Positions 29,740-30,822 of a stretch of DNA of 30,822 bases are shown piece after piece. The notes below the pieces were generated by a model. It was not told the origin of the DNA, searched no databases, and saw nothing but the letters and a program-made list of their open reading frames with translations. The DNA comes from Vermamoeba vermiformis (taxonomy: Eukaryota > Tubulinea > Echinamoebida): NCBI GenBank assembly GCA_045837725.1, contig JBEWZL010000097.1, positions 1 through 30,822 on the forward strand, read 5' to 3'. The number at the start of each line of letters is the position of its first letter. Within the stretch, counting starts at the first letter, position 1. The translations under genes were made by a program, and so were the position numbers.

Positions 29740-30822
29740 CTACATCGCAAGTACAACCATCAACAGCACGATACTCATTTCAATGACGGCAGCACCACTC
29801 GTCTTGCCAGTCGGAGCTTTGACGGGGACAGCAACAGGAGGTGCGGGACACGTGACAGTTGAATTGCACGTGGCGGTCAAACCAAACTTGTCAAATTTGA
29901 ACGCGACAATCACGTTGTTTTGTTCTTGGATCTCGGTTGGATGCGCAGTCACAGTGCCACACTGCGGATTGTTCACCGTGTACAACGTGTCAGTGGGAAT
30001 TGTAGTGCAAACGTCGAGTTGAATGTCTTTGCATGTCACATTGATGGCCGTTGTGAGGCACGACGAGTATATGTAGCCCTCGTTAACGGAGCCTAAGGTC
30101 AAGCCAGGCACAATCAGCTCGCGTTGGTCATTGATGGCGACGTTGAGGCCAAAGAAAACTTGCGCAGTAGCGTTCAATTGGTAGCTTTGTTGCCACACGC
30201 CCGTGTCATTGCGCGTAATGACAACGACTTTGCCAGCTGGCCCGGATGCGTCCTTCGGTACGGTTCCGGAGTTATCCGCTGGTGCACTGACGACGAGAGT
30301 GTTCGCGTCAATGAACTTTCCTGTTTGTCCCATCAGCGCTAAGGTGCGCAAGCCAAGTGATGCAGCCGTGATTTGCTGTCCTGAGGTCCACACGCCATTC
30401 ACTTTTTGATAAAATTTCAGATATCCGTAGATCTCTTGGAAATTTAGGTCCGCCAAAGAAGTCAGCACCATCGTATCGACACCGTTGTATAATGCTATTT
30501 GATAGGTGGCCGTATCGGCTTCAATAGTCGATCAACTTAAATGTGGGCCCAGACGCCACAAACTCGAAAATATTGACGCTGGACGCGTTGTAAGTGATCA
30601 CAAATTTGCCGTCTTGCGTCACTTGGTCGATCGGCGCGACTATATGATCGCCGAGATCAAAGTCTGCCACAAATGTCCATGCAGTGCCATTATAAGAATA
30701 GATGCCTAAATAACCAGGTCGTTCACCAACAAAAACATTTCCAGGAAAAAAAGAGGTTTTGTCGTAGTCTGGGCCTTCAATCGTTTGGGTCAATGTTGGT
30801 ACGTTGTTTTCGAGCTTGTATA
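29740..30822 (-). CDS. GPI-anchored beta-propeller-like surface protein (3' part)
   Basis: The gene enters from beyond the right edge on the minus strand and ends at 29740 (TAG). The visible part, about 360 residues, is beta-rich with repeated units of the form YSYNGTAWTFVADFDLGD and YLKFYQKVNGVWTSGQQI, followed by segments such as NTLVVSAPADN, like FG-GAP or propeller repeats of cell-surface proteins. A Cys-containing domain (SSCLTT, TCKDIQLDVC, NPQCGTV, CNSTVTC) lies before a Pro-rich link. The C-terminus (KTSGAAVIEMSIVLLMVV and three more residues) has a small-residue site and a hydrophobic tail with no cytosolic part, typical of a GPI signal. Asn-X-Ser/Thr sites are present. The frame changes by one base near 30521-30540, with no intron large enough to explain it: either a sequence error or a broken allele. 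Adhesion or recognition at the surface is a reasonable guess only. Confidence 0.72.

Overview
The window is nuclear DNA of an intron-dense protist at roughly 38-40% GC. Genes are packed a few hundred bases apart, and most are split by short GT-AG introns (41 to about 200 nt, one of 339 nt) that often carry a CTAAT/CTAAC box near the 3' end. Gene content (F-box proteins with leucine-rich or ankyrin repeats, a BTB/KCTD protein, an ABCA transporter, a cytochrome P450, a DEG9-type protease) fits a free-living amoebozoan. That placement is inference from gene style only. I see no retrovirus-like or Polinton-like element, no DNA transposon and no CRISPR array.

Layout. 1-1.1 kb: no gene seen. 1.1-7.7 kb: a tandem array of four two-exon genes for an unrecognised ~150-residue protein, sharing a promoter and leader, with the wreck of a fifth copy between copies 2 and 3. 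An F-box/leucine-rich-repeat gene sits on the opposite strand between copies 1 and 2. 8.0-10.3 kb: a 12-exon DEG9-like serine protease. 10.36-10.54 kb (minus): tRNA-like halves in reversed order followed by a T run, a candidate permuted tRNA gene. 10.8-11.15 kb: a small two-helix membrane protein. 11.2-17.6 kb (all minus): an F-box/ankyrin protein, a four-helix membrane protein, an F-box protein fused to a divergent eEF1A-like GTPase, and a secreted M15-like zinc peptidase. 18.5-29.6 kb (all plus): a P450, a small probable mitochondrial protein, a BTB/KCTD protein and a full-length ABCA transporter. 29.7 kb to the end (minus): the 3' part of a probably GPI-anchored beta-propeller-like surface protein.

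The genes do not form one pathway. Three N-terminal F-boxes on three unrelated bodies plus a BTB protein make the window rich in probable ubiquitin-ligase adaptors. The observations most worth follow-up are the permuted tRNA-like locus, the F-box/eEF1A-like fusion whose P-loop lysine is missing at an intron junction, and the tandem array with its relic copy.

Exon models were built by hand from GT-AG sites and reading-frame continuity. Every multi-exon model given as joined coordinates closes in frame; internal exons are usually secure, while first exons and very small exons are less so.
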